From Streptomyces sp. NRRL F-5122 (GTDB lineage Bacteria > Actinomycetota > Actinomycetes > Streptomycetales > Streptomycetaceae), in assembly GCF_001507435.1 (NCBI RefSeq), contig NZ_LMWH01000093.1:89061-153060 (forward strand): DNA of 64,000 nt, in the 5' to 3' direction. The stretch's first letter is position 1; each line of letters begins with the position of its first letter. This document shows positions 43,701 through 51,914 of this stretch, piece after piece. The notes under the pieces are model-generated. The model was given only the letters and a program-made list of their open reading frames with translations, had not been told where the DNA came from and ran no database searches. The position numbers and the translations under genes were made by a program.

Positions 43701-43896
43701 CATGGCTGGCAGTCACGTCCTCCTCTTCGTGCGCCGCTACAAGACGAACGACATCGGAGGGGCTCAGCCGTGGATGCTGCTGGGGCCTGCTGAGTACGAG
43801 GGCCACAAGGGGAGCAAGCCGATGGCCATTACGTGGCGGCTCAAGCACGAGATCCCGGCGGATGTGTGGGCGTACTCGGCCATCGCAGCCGGCTGA
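40735..43896 (+). CDS. PLD-nuclease / DEAD-box helicase / DUF3427 protein, likely defence-related
   Basis: A 1053-residue multidomain protein. A phospholipase-D-type nuclease domain (residues ~130-290) has the HxK motif in RLHAKAW (His219, Lys221) and GSSNLS. A superfamily II helicase follows: Walker A ATGTGKT (Lys355), DEFHH (Asp444), TATPE and QLGRGLRR near 651. The last ~300 residues are DUF3427. The PLD site plus helicase resembles restriction-type effectors. I chose the GTG at 40735 for its AGGGAG site; ATG 40699 is an alternative. Codon use is visibly less GC-biased than in its neighbours, and it stands alone, consistent with acquisition as a single-gene defence unit. The anti-phage role is inferred. 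Confidence 0.87.
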   Translation: MSEKEVLSQPLAGVYEELITLRFEQRLKELADLGWHPLSDAVGPESVPHVLARHVAGTVRHVLEGLPPEERVHAANHILDSISTLQGAQEWVDLVATGPRQLLALTKQEAPGVFAVRPATPLSDTALLTNSPDDPSLGFELRAELATADRIDLLCAFVKWHGLRIIEQSLRAAHERGVPIRVITTTYIGATERRALDRLVREFNAQVKVNYETRSTRLHAKAWLFRRNSGYNTAYVGSSNLSKAALLDGLEWNVRLSSIATPDVLRKFDATFEAYWSDASFETYDPATDGDRLQEALAVAAGTSSKTASNRGITLSGLEVRPYPHQRDMLERLEVEREVHDRHQNLLVAATGTGKTVMAALDYKQLRKKHGRDLRLLFVAHRKEILEQSLRTYQDVLVDANFGEELHSGEIPERWTHVFASVQSLNARALDQIASDHFDVIVIDEFHHGTSPTYRSILDHFQPLELLGLTATPERMDGKNIHDEFFEGRIAAEMRLWEALENDLLSPFHYFGISDNTDLSAIEWKRGAYDPTALSNVLTGNDARARLVVKAVEEKVADPRTMRALGFCVSVAHAHFMAEYFRRAGLTAVALSGETPPVERRQALADLASGALQVIFSVDLFNEGLDIPDVDTLLLLRPTSSATVFLQQLGRGLRRSDNKAVLTVLDFIGQHRKEFRFENQFRALTNLTRKRLLDHVERDFPQLPSGCQIILEEKAKRAIIANIKDQIGVNVTVLAREVADYAQPKLSNYLYESGRELKELYRGNGNSWTGLLRRSGLLKGEAPEGEAALLKRVPAFLHVDDPLRVSAYTRMLEDDAPPYSSLDEQRQAYARMLFFQFWPLGGVARKGFPDYDTGFAALRTQHAVRSELRQVLEYNLAHTEHVPIPLLGIGGPHGVPLTIHASYTREEILPALGQSFIGGFMPGDFREGVKWCESISTDALLITLEKDERDFSPQTRYHDYALNDTLFHWESQNQTSETSPTGIRYQRHAMAGSHVLLFVRRYKTNDIGGAQPWMLLGPAEYEGHKGSKPMAITWRLKHEIPADVWAYSAIAAG

Positions 43897-44006
43897 TCAC
43901 CGGGACCGGATCGGGCGAAGCCCGCACGCGCAGGCCCGGTGGACAGCCCCCGCGCAAGGTGGCGGCCGGCCTCCGGGCCCGGTGTGCATCGTCGGTGGGC
44001 GCGCAG

Positions 44007-44480
44007 TCAGGCGAACTGCCCCGGCTGGTAGTCCCCCGCCGGCTGACGGACGATCACGTTCATGCGGTTGTAGGCGTTGATCAGGGCGATGAGGGAGACC
44101 AGCGCCGCGAGTTGGTCCTCGTCGTAGTGCTTCGCCGCGTCCGCCCAGGCCTCGTCCGGGACGCCGCCGGCCGCGTCCGCGATGCGGGTGCCCTGTTCGA
44201 CCAGTTCCAGCGCCGCCCGCTCGGCCTCGGTGAAGACCTTCGCCTCCCGCCAGGCCGCGACCATGTGGAGGCGCTGCGCGGTCTCCCCGGCGGCCGTGGC
44301 GTCCTTGGTGTGCATGTCGGTGCAGAAACCGCAGCCGTTGATCTGGCTGGCCCGGATCTTCACCAGCTCCTGGGTCGCGGCCGGCAGGGTCGAATCGGTG
44401 ATGACCTTGGCCGCCGAGTTGATGTACCGCAGGAACTTGCCGGCGACGGGGTTGGTGTAGAAGTTCAGTCGCGCTTCCAT
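44007..44480 (-). CDS. Carboxymuconolactone decarboxylase/AhpD-like alkylhydroperoxidase
   Basis: A 157-residue all-helical protein with the AhpD signature INGCGFCTDMHTK: a CxxC redox pair followed by histidine. Such proteins reduce peroxides or act as thiol-disulfide partners. GAGGAG precedes the ATG at 44480. No peroxiredoxin partner is adjacent. It converges with the helicase gene. Confidence 0.88.
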   Translation of the reverse strand: MEARLNFYTNPVAGKFLRYINSAAKVITDSTLPAATQELVKIRASQINGCGFCTDMHTKDATAAGETAQRLHMVAAWREAKVFTEAERAALELVEQGTRIADAAGGVPDEAWADAAKHYDEDQLAALVSLIALINAYNRMNVIVRQPAGDYQPGQFA

Positions 44481-44790
44481 GGTGATCTCCTCGCTGTTTT
44501 GATGGTTGCACAGCACTGACGGAACGGCCCGGTGGTGATGTGACAGCGCGACGAAGCCGGCGCATGTGACGTGCGTCTCACGTGCCCACCGGCTCCTCGG
44601 GCCCATGGACTGCCTGCCGCCGGTGCACGGCTGTCCGCCTGCCGCACGGGCAGACCGCCGCGGCGCGCCCGGTTCGACCCCGGCTCCAGGGCCTGTCCCG
44701 GCACGGGGTTAGCCTCGGTCAGCAGCCGGAACGGCGACCGGGTCGGTCGTCGCGACGGCCCGGAGACGTACCAGCGGGAGGCGGACGGCG
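44481..44790. other. Divergent intergenic region
   Basis: 310 bp between two divergent genes. I see no ORF or RNA gene. GTGA-N8-TCAC occurs near 44565-44582 (within TGACGTGCGTCTCACGTG), about 90 bp from the AhpD-like start, and could be an operator; otherwise nothing distinct. Confidence 0.4.
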
Positions 44791-45093
44791 ATGGCGAAGG
44801 TTCCGACGGCAGTGGTGGCCGCGGGTGGGCTTGTCGGCGGGTACGGGGTCGCCCGCTGGAGCAGGAAGCGGCAGCTCGGCGGGGCCGTGCTCGCCGTCGC
44901 CGGTGCCGCCGCCGCACAGCGGTGGCGGAAGCAGGCGGGCGGGGCGGCGGCCGGCGCGCTGACCGCCGCGTATTTCGCCGCCTTCGCCGGATCGCATCCG
45001 CTGGCCAAGAAGGTGGGCGCGTGGCCCGCGGTGTTCGGGGTGGCCGGGGCCGTCGCCCTGGCGTCGTGGGCCGTGGCCGACCGGCGCGGCTGA
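44791..45093 (+). CDS. Small alanine-rich membrane protein
   Basis: A 100-residue protein with three or four hydrophobic, Ala/Gly-rich segments and a basic loop (WSRKRQLGG). GAGGCGGA precedes the ATG. No family recognised; it may be a small integral membrane protein of unknown role. Confidence 0.6.
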   Translation: MAKVPTAVVAAGGLVGGYGVARWSRKRQLGGAVLAVAGAAAAQRWRKQAGGAAAGALTAAYFAAFAGSHPLAKKVGAWPAVFGVAGAVALASWAVADRRG

Positions 45094-45133
45094 GGCGTCC
45101 GGCCGGATCATCTCCTCGGCCCGGGTGCGCCGT

Positions 45134-46117
45134 TCAGGCCACCTCTCCCCCGAGGGCCCCGGAATCCGGGCCTCGCACTCCCTGGAACGCGCGCCGATAC
45201 GCGTAGGGGCTCGTCCCCACCACCCGCTTGAAACGGTCGCGGAACGCCGTCGGGGAGCCGAACCCGGTCTGGCTCGCGATGCGCTCGACGGGGTGCGCCG
45301 TCGTCTCCAGAAGGTACTGGGCCCTGCGGATCCGCGCCCGGTGCAGCCACTGCAGCGGCGTCGTGCCGGTCTGTTCGCGGAACCGGCGGTTCAGGGTGCG
45401 GGAGCTCATGCCCGCACGGGCCGCGATGTCGTCGAGGGTCAGGTCCCGGTCCGCGTTCTCCTCCAGCCAGCGCAGCAACGGCTCCAGGGTTGCCCCGGTG
45501 GGGGACGGCGGCAGGGCGTGGACGATGAACTGGGCCTGGCCGCCCTCCCGTTCCAGCGGCATGACCGACAGCCGGGCGGCGTCGGCCGCGACGGCCGAGC
45601 CGTGGTCCTTGCGGATCATGTGCAGACACAGGTCGAGGGAGGCGGCGGCGCCCGCCGAGGTCAGGAACTGGCCTTCGTCGACGTACAGCACGTCCGGGTC
45701 GACCGTCACCTCGGGATGGCGCTCGGCCAGCAGCTGCGCGGCCACCCAGTGCGTGGTCGCCCGGCGGCCGTCCAGCAGGCCGGTCGCCGCAAGCACAAAG
45801 GCGCCCGCGCAGACGGAGGCGATGCGGGTGCCGTGTGCGGCGGCCGCGAGCAGGGCCTCCCGCACTTCCTCGGGCAGGGGGCGCGTCGGATCCGCCGTGC
45901 CCGGCAGGATGATCGTGTCCGCCTCCGCCAGCGCTTCGAGCCCGTACGGGGCACGGATCCGGAAGGCGCCGGCGTCCACCTCCTCCTGGGGTGCGCAGAT
46001 CCGCACCCGGTAGGCGGGCCGCCCGTCGGGCAGCCGGGTGCGGGTGAAGACCTCGATGGGGGCGGAGAGGTCGAAGGGGATCACCTGGTCCAGCGCCAGG
46101 ACGGCCACGGTGTGCAT
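45134..46117 (-). CDS. AraC-family regulator with DJ-1/PfpI domain (GlxA-type)
   Basis: A 327-residue regulator. Residues 1-175 form a class I glutamine-amidotransferase-like DJ-1/PfpI domain with the nucleophile-elbow cysteine in SVCAGAF; residues ~215-320 hold two AraC helix-turn-helix units (LDDIAARAGMSSRTLNRRF and VERIASQTGFGSPTAFRDRF). Despite the family nickname GlxA, it is unrelated to the oxidase encoded at 17986. The ligand and target are unknown; a divergent small membrane protein gene is a possible target. Confidence 0.9.
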   Translation of the reverse strand: MHTVAVLALDQVIPFDLSAPIEVFTRTRLPDGRPAYRVRICAPQEEVDAGAFRIRAPYGLEALAEADTIILPGTADPTRPLPEEVREALLAAAAHGTRIASVCAGAFVLAATGLLDGRRATTHWVAAQLLAERHPEVTVDPDVLYVDEGQFLTSAGAAASLDLCLHMIRKDHGSAVAADAARLSVMPLEREGGQAQFIVHALPPSPTGATLEPLLRWLEENADRDLTLDDIAARAGMSSRTLNRRFREQTGTTPLQWLHRARIRRAQYLLETTAHPVERIASQTGFGSPTAFRDRFKRVVGTSPYAYRRAFQGVRGPDSGALGGEVA

Positions 46118-46279
46118 GGCGAGAGCGTAAGGGTGCGCCGGGATCCGGCCAAGTACCCGGCACCGGCTACTCAAGGGCCTTCGCAGGTCAGCGGGCACCT
46201 GGAGAGGGTGGCGAGAATCCGTTGAGTACTGGCAATTGCGCCACTGTCGGCCATGATCTTGCCGACCTAGCCTCGGCCC

Positions 46280-46735
46280 GTGACCAAGTTCCTTCTCGCC
46301 GTTCACGTCCTCGCAGCGATCGTCGCCGTAGGCCCCGTCACCGTCGCCGCGAGCATGTTCCCCCCTCTCGCACGCAAGGTGCCGGCGGACCCGGGCGAAA
46401 GCCTGCTCAACCTCGCGCTGCTGCACCGCATCTGCCGGGTGTACGCCGTCGTCGGTGTCGCGGTCCCGGTGTTCGGGTTCGCCACCGCCAAGAACATGGG
46501 CGTGCTCGGTGACGCATGGCTGATCGTGTCGATCGCGCTGACCGCGGTTGCCGCGGTGGTGCTCGGCGCCCTGGTGCTGCCCCGGCAGGGCGCCGTCCTC
46601 CGGAGCGTGGAGGAGGGCGTACTCGACGCGCGGGCCACGGTACGGCTGGCCATGGTGACCGGGATCTTCAATCTCCTCTGGGCCGCCGTCACCGTATTGA
46701 TGATCGTGCGTCCGGGGTCCACCACCGGCGCCTAG
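46280..46735 (+). CDS. DUF2269-like integral membrane protein
   Basis: A 151-residue protein with four hydrophobic segments, starting MTKFLLAVHVLAAIVAVGPVT, as in DUF2269 proteins. GTG 46280 is preceded not by a ribosome site but by TAGCCT seven bases upstream, a typical -10 for leaderless mRNAs. Function unknown; it is divergent from the AraC-type regulator. Confidence 0.7.
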   Translation: MTKFLLAVHVLAAIVAVGPVTVAASMFPPLARKVPADPGESLLNLALLHRICRVYAVVGVAVPVFGFATAKNMGVLGDAWLIVSIALTAVAAVVLGALVLPRQGAVLRSVEEGVLDARATVRLAMVTGIFNLLWAAVTVLMIVRPGSTTGA

Positions 46736-46824
46736 GGATCCGGCACACCTCGCGGGGGCCCAGGCGCGGGAACACGCCCGGCCCGGGCCCTTCCGCGTCC
46801 GGCCGGTCGCACCGCGCAGGCTCC

Positions 46825-47331
46825 CTAGGAGGCCGCCTGGGTCCGCTCGGCACCGCTCGTGTGATGAAGGACGTTCGCCGTCAGCCGGCGCAGCAGGTCC
46901 TGTGCGGTCCTGAACTCCTCGGGGGTCAGGCCCATGGCGTCCCCGATCGCGAGCGGAACGGCTCGGATGTTCCGGCTCAGGGCGGCACCCTCCGCGGTCA
47001 GGGCCACTTCCACCACCCGCTCGTCGTCCGCCCGCCGCTGCCGCTTGATCCAGCCGTTCGCCTCGAGGCGCTTGATCAGCGGCGTCACGGTGCCGTAGTC
47101 GAGTTGCAGGGCGGCCACCAGGTCCTTGACGGGTGCCGTGCCGTGCTGCCAGAGCACGACCATGACCAGGTACTGGGGGTAGGTCAGCCCCAGCTCGTCG
47201 AGCAGCGGCCGGTAGGCGCCGGTCACGGCACGGGACGCCGCGTACAGCGTGAAACAGAAGTGGTCCTCGAGCGGCAGCGGAGGCTCGCCGGGGTGGCCCG
47301 CTGCGGGTGCGCTGGTGTCGTCGTCGCTCAC
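46825..47331 (-). CDS. MarR/OhrR-family transcriptional regulator
   Basis: A 168-residue winged-helix repressor. The N-terminal DHFCFTLYAASRAVTGAYRP closely follows OhrR, including the peroxide-sensing cysteine; LGLTYPQYLVMVVLW and DYGTVTPLIKRLE complete the signature. GGAGAG precedes the GTG start. OhrR normally controls an ohr peroxidase gene, but here the divergent gene encodes a secreted alpha/beta hydrolase. A 22-bp symmetric site lies between them. Confidence 0.87.
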   Translation of the reverse strand: MSDDDTSAPAAGHPGEPPLPLEDHFCFTLYAASRAVTGAYRPLLDELGLTYPQYLVMVVLWQHGTAPVKDLVAALQLDYGTVTPLIKRLEANGWIKRQRRADDERVVEVALTAEGAALSRNIRAVPLAIGDAMGLTPEEFRTAQDLLRRLTANVLHHTSGAERTQAAS

Positions 47332-47424
47332 GGTGGCTCTCCCCGGTCGTCGGTTTCCTGGTCGCCGGACGGTCGTCCGGAAGGCATTGTCACATCCTTC
47401 AAGGACCCCAGTATCTCGCAAGCC

Positions 47425-47446
47425 TTTATCTTGTGCACGATATAAA
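47425..47446. promoter_or_regulatory. MarR-type operator between OhrR-like gene and hydrolase
   Basis: TTTATC-TTGTGCACGA-TATAAA: near-palindromic with a perfect GTGCAC centre and TTTAT/ATAAA ends, in an AT-rich patch ~95 bp from both starts. It probably overlaps the hydrolase promoter and binds the OhrR-like repressor. Confidence 0.65.
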
Positions 47447-47539
47447 CGTGCGCTAGGTTTCTCGACGTCGCCCGAACAGAGCGACCCGGAGCCGCCGGCC
47501 CCGACTGCGCGAGTGCGTCGTATCCCAAGGAGATCCGTC

Positions 47540-48388
47540 ATGCGTCCGAAGACCCTCTTCCGCCCCACCCGCAAGAGCTCCGCCGCACTGGCCGCCACCG
47601 CGGCGGTGGCCGCTCTCACCTTCGCGGCCACGGCACCGGCCGAAGCCGCCAGGCCCGCACAGCACCCGGCACCTCCCAAGCCCACCGTCGTGCTGGTGCA
47701 CGGCGCCTTCGCCGACTCCTCCAGCTGGAACGGCGTCATCAAGCGCCTGCGGCACGACGGCTACCGGGTCCTCGCCCCGGCCAACCCGCTCCGCGGGCTC
47801 GCGAACGACGCCGACTACCTCCGCAGCTTCCTCAAGAGCGTGCGGGGACCCGTCGTCCTCGCCGGCCACTCCTACGGCGGCTCCGTGATCAGCCAGGCCG
47901 CCGCAGGCGACCCCGACGTCAAGGCGCTCGTCTACATCGCCGCCTTCGCCCCCGAAAAGGGCGAGACCCCCGCGGAGCTGGGCGAGAAGTTCCCCGGAGC
48001 CACTCTCCCCACCGTCCTCGACGAGGTCCCCTTCCCCCTCCCCGACGGCAGCACCGGCACCGATCTCTACATCAAGCCCGACAAGTTCCACGACGCCTTC
48101 GCCGCCGACCTCCCCGCCTCCACCACGGACCTCATGGCCACCACCCAGCGTCCCGTCGCCGCCTCGATCTTCACCGACAAGCCCACCGAGGCCGCCTGGA
48201 AGACCATCCCCTCCTGGGACCTGATCACCACCCAGGACAAGGCCATCGCCCCCGACGAGCAGCGCTTCATGGCCCACCGCGCCCACGCGCGCACCACCGA
48301 GATCAGGTCCTCCCACGCGGTCCCGGTCTCCCATCCGGCGGCGGTCACCGACGTGATCGAACAGGCCGCCCGGAGCACCACCCGCTGA
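47540..48388 (+). CDS. Secreted alpha/beta hydrolase
   Basis: A 282-residue exported esterase-like protein. A signal peptide (ALAATAAVAALTFAATAPAEA) is followed by the alpha/beta fold: VVLVHGAFADSSSW oxyanion segment, nucleophile elbow AGHSYGG and a C-terminal SSHAVPVSHP histidine region. Relatives are annotated as esterases of the salicylate-esterase/HNL-like group. AAGGAG lies eight bases before the ATG at 47540. Likely repressed by the divergent OhrR-type regulator, so induction by oxidants is possible. Confidence 0.87.
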   Translation: MRPKTLFRPTRKSSAALAATAAVAALTFAATAPAEAARPAQHPAPPKPTVVLVHGAFADSSSWNGVIKRLRHDGYRVLAPANPLRGLANDADYLRSFLKSVRGPVVLAGHSYGGSVISQAAAGDPDVKALVYIAAFAPEKGETPAELGEKFPGATLPTVLDEVPFPLPDGSTGTDLYIKPDKFHDAFAADLPASTTDLMATTQRPVAASIFTDKPTEAAWKTIPSWDLITTQDKAIAPDEQRFMAHRAHARTTEIRSSHAVPVSHPAAVTDVIEQAARSTTR

Positions 48389-48406
48389 GCGCAGGCCCGG
48401 TGCGGC

Positions 48407-48862
48407 TCACAACGGGTTCGTCAGCGACATGTCCTCCCTGGCCCACTCGCCCCGGAACGCCCTCGCCACCCCGGCCGTGACGAACACCCCCGCCGCGACC
48501 AGCAATGTGAACAGCCCCCAGGCCAGGGGCCGGAACGAGGCGTCCGGTCCGGGGTGGGCGCGCAAGGAGGCGTGCATCAGCGCGGCCGGGGGCACCGCCA
48601 CCAGCAGCAGCGGCCAGCCGAGCCGGTCCCAGTGCCCGAAGTAGGCCGCCAGGAGCAACAGGGCCAGCGCGAGGAGGAGGACCCCGGCGCCGGTGACGGG
48701 GGTCGTCTCCTCGGTGGCCCGTGGGGTCGCGGATCGGTTGCGCAGGTCCCAGGGCAGGAACAGCAGATGGGCCCCGGCCGCCGAGGCGGCGCCGAGCAGG
48801 CGTATCAGCCAGCGCGCGTACCACGGGCGGGTTCGCATGGGGCGGAGCAGCTTCTCGGTCAT
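48407..48862 (-). CDS. Integral membrane protein, unknown function
   Basis: A 151-residue protein with four hydrophobic segments (about residues 18-36, 58-78, 82-95, 112-132), basic N terminus and acidic C terminus. No family recognised. It converges with the hydrolase gene and lies next to an inverted-repeat element. Confidence 0.65.
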   Translation of the reverse strand: MTEKLLRPMRTRPWYARWLIRLLGAASAAGAHLLFLPWDLRNRSATPRATEETTPVTGAGVLLLALALLLLAAYFGHWDRLGWPLLLVAVPPAALMHASLRAHPGPDASFRPLAWGLFTLLVAAGVFVTAGVARAFRGEWAREDMSLTNPL

Positions 48863-48962
48863 GGGGACGAGGATTCCCCCGGAGCGGATGCGTCGGCAGA
48901 GTACGGATACTCAGATCGCCCCCGGTCCGGGGGCTCCTGCCGCAGGACGGCAGCCCACACCC

Positions 48963-49043
48963 AGGGCCTGTCGTTCGGATCATGCCTGCGTCGATCGAAA
49001 GTCGCGGTCACTCCCGGCCGACCTGATCCGAACGACAGACCCT
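48963..49043. mobile_element. 81-bp element with 20-bp terminal inverted repeats (possible MITE)
   Basis: The left end AGGGCCTGTCGTTCGGATCA and the right end pair over 20 bp with a single mismatch, leaving 41 bases between. No ORF inside. The right arm runs into the TAG stop codon of the MFS gene at 49042. It could be a miniature transposable element or a long bidirectional terminator; no target duplication is certain. Confidence 0.5.
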
Positions 49044-50514
49044 AGGGAGTCGCCTGCGCCTGCGCCGCGGTGGCCGTCAGCGGCTTCGCGATGTCCTCCA
49101 GGGACCGCCGTTCCGCCCGCACGGCCAGCAGTGCGGCGACCACGCCCGCGGCGCACATCAGGGACGCGCCGACCTGGAAGGCGAGGACCGTGTCGCCGAC
49201 CCGGCCGGTGTTGGTGAGGTCGGCGAACAGGAGCGGGCCGCTGATGCCGCCGGCGGCGGTGCCGAGGGCGTAGAAGAAGGCGATGGACATGGCCCGCGTC
49301 TCCATCGGGAAGATCTCGGAGACCGTCAGGTACGCGCTGGAGGCACCCGCCGAGGCGAAGAACAGCACCACGCACCAGCACGCCGTCAGCGTGCCCGCGC
49401 TCAGCGAGCCGCGGTCGAACAGCCAGGCGGTGCCGAACAGGAGCAGACCCGAGAGCAGGTACGTCGACGAGATCATCACCCGGCGGCCGACCGTGTCGAA
49501 GAGCTTGCCCAGCAGCAGCGGGCCGAAGAAGTTGCCGATGGCGATGACGGTGAAGTAGTAGCCCGTGTCGCCGGTGGGGACGTCGAAGAACTTGGTCAGG
49601 ATCGCCCCGAATCCGAAGGTGATCGCGTTGTAGAGGAAGGCCTGGCCGATGAAGAGGGAGAAGCCGAGCACGGCGCGTTTGCGGTAGTCGCTGAAGACCG
49701 TGCGCGCGATCTCGCCGAAACCGACGCTCTCCCGCTGCCGGATGGTGATCTCACTCTTGGCGCGCGGCAGCGGTTCACCCCTCTCGGCCTCGATCTTTTG
49801 TTCGATCGAGGTCACCACCCGTTCCGCTTCCTGCTCCCTGCCATGGATCAGCAGCCAGCGCGGGCTCTCCGGGACATGGCGCCGCACGAGCAGGATCACC
49901 AGGGCGAGGACGGCGCCCAGGGCGAACGTCAGCCGCCAGCCCAGATCCTTCGGCAGGATGTCGGTGTTCAGCGCGACGACCGACAGCAGGGAACCACCGA
50001 CGGCCCCCAGCCAGAAACTGCCGTTGATGACCAGGTCGACGCGTCCGCGGTAGTACGCCGGGATCAGCTCGTCGATCGCGGAGTTGATGGCCGCGTACTC
50101 GCCGCCGATACCGAAGCCGGTGAGGAAGCGGAAGAGGAAGAACCACCAGGTCGAGAAGGAGACCGCGGTCAGGGCCGTGGCCGCGAGATAGACCGCCAGG
50201 GTGATCATGAAGAGGTTCTTGCGGCCGTAGCGGTCGGTGAGGCGACCCCAGAAGAGGGCACCGGAGCAGGCACCCGCCACATACAGCGCCGCCGCGATAC
50301 CGGTGACCTGGCCGGAGCTGATCGGCAGCCCGCTGCCGGGCTCGGAGAGCCGGCCGGCGATGTTGCCGACGACCGTGACCTCCAGGCCGTCGAGGATCCA
50401 CACGGTGCCGAGGCCGATCACGATCGTCCAGTGCCAGCGTGACCAGGGCAGACGATCCAGGCGGGCGGGAATCGCGCTGGTGACCGTGCCGGGTCGGGGC
50501 GCGGTGACGGACAT
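49042..50514 (-). CDS. MFS metabolite:H+ symporter
   Basis: A 490-residue major-facilitator protein with 12 predicted membrane segments and a long central loop (about residues 225-275). Motifs: GRLTDRYGRKNLF after helix 2, RFLTGFGIGGEYAA, and PESPRWLL after helix 6, typical of the sugar/aromatic-acid symporter branch. GAGGAGG lies five bases before the ATG at 50514. The substrate cannot be told. Its stop codon is formed within the inverted-repeat element downstream. Confidence 0.88.
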   Translation of the reverse strand: MSVTAPRPGTVTSAIPARLDRLPWSRWHWTIVIGLGTVWILDGLEVTVVGNIAGRLSEPGSGLPISSGQVTGIAAALYVAGACSGALFWGRLTDRYGRKNLFMITLAVYLAATALTAVSFSTWWFFLFRFLTGFGIGGEYAAINSAIDELIPAYYRGRVDLVINGSFWLGAVGGSLLSVVALNTDILPKDLGWRLTFALGAVLALVILLVRRHVPESPRWLLIHGREQEAERVVTSIEQKIEAERGEPLPRAKSEITIRQRESVGFGEIARTVFSDYRKRAVLGFSLFIGQAFLYNAITFGFGAILTKFFDVPTGDTGYYFTVIAIGNFFGPLLLGKLFDTVGRRVMISSTYLLSGLLLFGTAWLFDRGSLSAGTLTACWCVVLFFASAGASSAYLTVSEIFPMETRAMSIAFFYALGTAAGGISGPLLFADLTNTGRVGDTVLAFQVGASLMCAAGVVAALLAVRAERRSLEDIAKPLTATAAQAQATP

Positions 50515-50576
50515 GTCTGCCTCCTCGGTGCTGCGGCCGGCGCCGCACCCGACCCGAGTGCCCGCTCGGCCCGCGG

Positions 50577-51914
50577 CTACGCCCCCAGCGCCCGCGACAC
50601 CGCGTAGATGAGCAGTCCGGCCAGCGAGCCCACCACCGTGCCGTTGATCCGGATGAACTGCAGATCGCGCCCGATGTGCGCCTCGATCTTGCGGGTGGTG
50701 TGCCCGGCGTCCCAGCCCGCGACCGTGTCCGTGATGAGGGACGTGATCTCCTTGCGGTACGTGGTCACCACGTGCACCGCGGCACCCTCCACCCACTTGT
50801 CGACCTTGGACTGGGTCCTCGGCTCACCGGCCATCCGGGCGCCGAGCGACAGCAGCGAGCCCCGCACACGCAGCCTGAGCTCGCTGTGCTCGTCCTCGGC
50901 CGCGGACACGATCATGGAACGGACGGCCGTCCAGGCGGAGGCGATGAGGTCCTGGACCTCACCGCGGCCCAGCACCTCGCCCTTGAGCCGCTCCACACGG
51001 GCGCGGGTGTCGGTGTCGGACTGGAGGTCGGAGGCGAAGTCGGCGAGGAAGCGGTCGAGGGCACCGCGCGCCGGATGCGTGGGCGAGTCGCGCATCTCGG
51101 TGACGAAGCGGAGGAGTTCCCGGTAGACGCGCTCGCCGACCTTCTTGTCCACGAAGCGCGGGGTCCAGCCGGGGGCTCCGCCCTGAACGGCGGCCATGAC
51201 CTGGTCGTCGTGCAGGACGAGCCAGTCGTGGGCACGGACGCAGACCAGGTCCACGACGCGTTTGTGGCCGCCGTCGGCGACGACCTTCTCCAGCATCTTG
51301 CCGAGCGGCGGCGCGATCTCCTGGGCGTCGGCACGGCGGGTTATGGCCTCGCCGACCACGGCCTGCACGTCCGAGTCGCGCAGCACGGTGAGCGCCCCGC
51401 GCAGAGCCGTCGCCAGTTCCGCCGTCACCCGGTCCGCATGCTCCGGTTCTGCGAGCCAGGTACCCAGCCGGGCGGCGATGCCGACGGCGTGCAGACGCTG
51501 CCGTACGACCTCCCCGGAGAGGAAGTTCTCACCGACGAACTCGCCCAGGGAGATGCCGAGCTGATCCTTCTTGTTCGGGATGATCGCCGTGTGCGGGATA
51601 GGCAGTCCGAGCGGATGCCTGAAGAGCGCGGTGACCGCGAACCAGTCGGCGAGCGCGCCGACCATGCCCGCCTCGGCGGCCGCGGCCACATAACCGGCCC
51701 ACGGTCCCGCGCCCGCGCCCCGCGCCCAGGTGGCGAGGGCGTACACGACCGCCACGAGGAGCAGCAGGCCGGCCGCCATGCTCTTCATCCGGCGTACGCC
51801 GCGCCGCTTCTCCTCGTCGGCCGGGCTGAAGGACGTCATCGCCCGGTTCGTGACGGTCGACGAGCGGGCGGACGGCCCCACGGCCGCCGCTTCGTCTGGT
51901 TTCGTGCGTTCCAT
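50577..51914 (-). CDS. DUF445-family membrane protein
   Basis: A 445-residue protein. Two hydrophobic segments lie near residues 40-85 ([19 protein letters not shown]; the GYVAAAAEAGMVGALADWFAVTA segment is the DUF445 hallmark), followed by a long helical region and a C-terminal membrane helix after FIRINGTVVGS. Family function unknown. GGTGGAG precedes the ATG at 51914. Confidence 0.85.
   Translation of the reverse strand: MERTKPDEAAAVGPSARSSTVTNRAMTSFSPADEEKRRGVRRMKSMAAGLLLLVAVVYALATWARGAGAGPWAGYVAAAAEAGMVGALADWFAVTALFRHPLGLPIPHTAIIPNKKDQLGISLGEFVGENFLSGEVVRQRLHAVGIAARLGTWLAEPEHADRVTAELATALRGALTVLRDSDVQAVVGEAITRRADAQEIAPPLGKMLEKVVADGGHKRVVDLVCVRAHDWLVLHDDQVMAAVQGGAPGWTPRFVDKKVGERVYRELLRFVTEMRDSPTHPARGALDRFLADFASDLQSDTDTRARVERLKGEVLGRGEVQDLIASAWTAVRSMIVSAAEDEHSELRLRVRGSLLSLGARMAGEPRTQSKVDKWVEGAAVHVVTTYRKEITSLITDTVAGWDAGHTTRKIEAHIGRDLQFIRINGTVVGSLAGLLIYAVSRALGA

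Noticed and set aside
45134..46117. Assigning the DJ-1/AraC regulator as part of the glxA oxidase system
   Set aside because: The shared name GlxA is coincidental; the protein is a transcription factor 26 kb away with no sequence relation to the oxidase.
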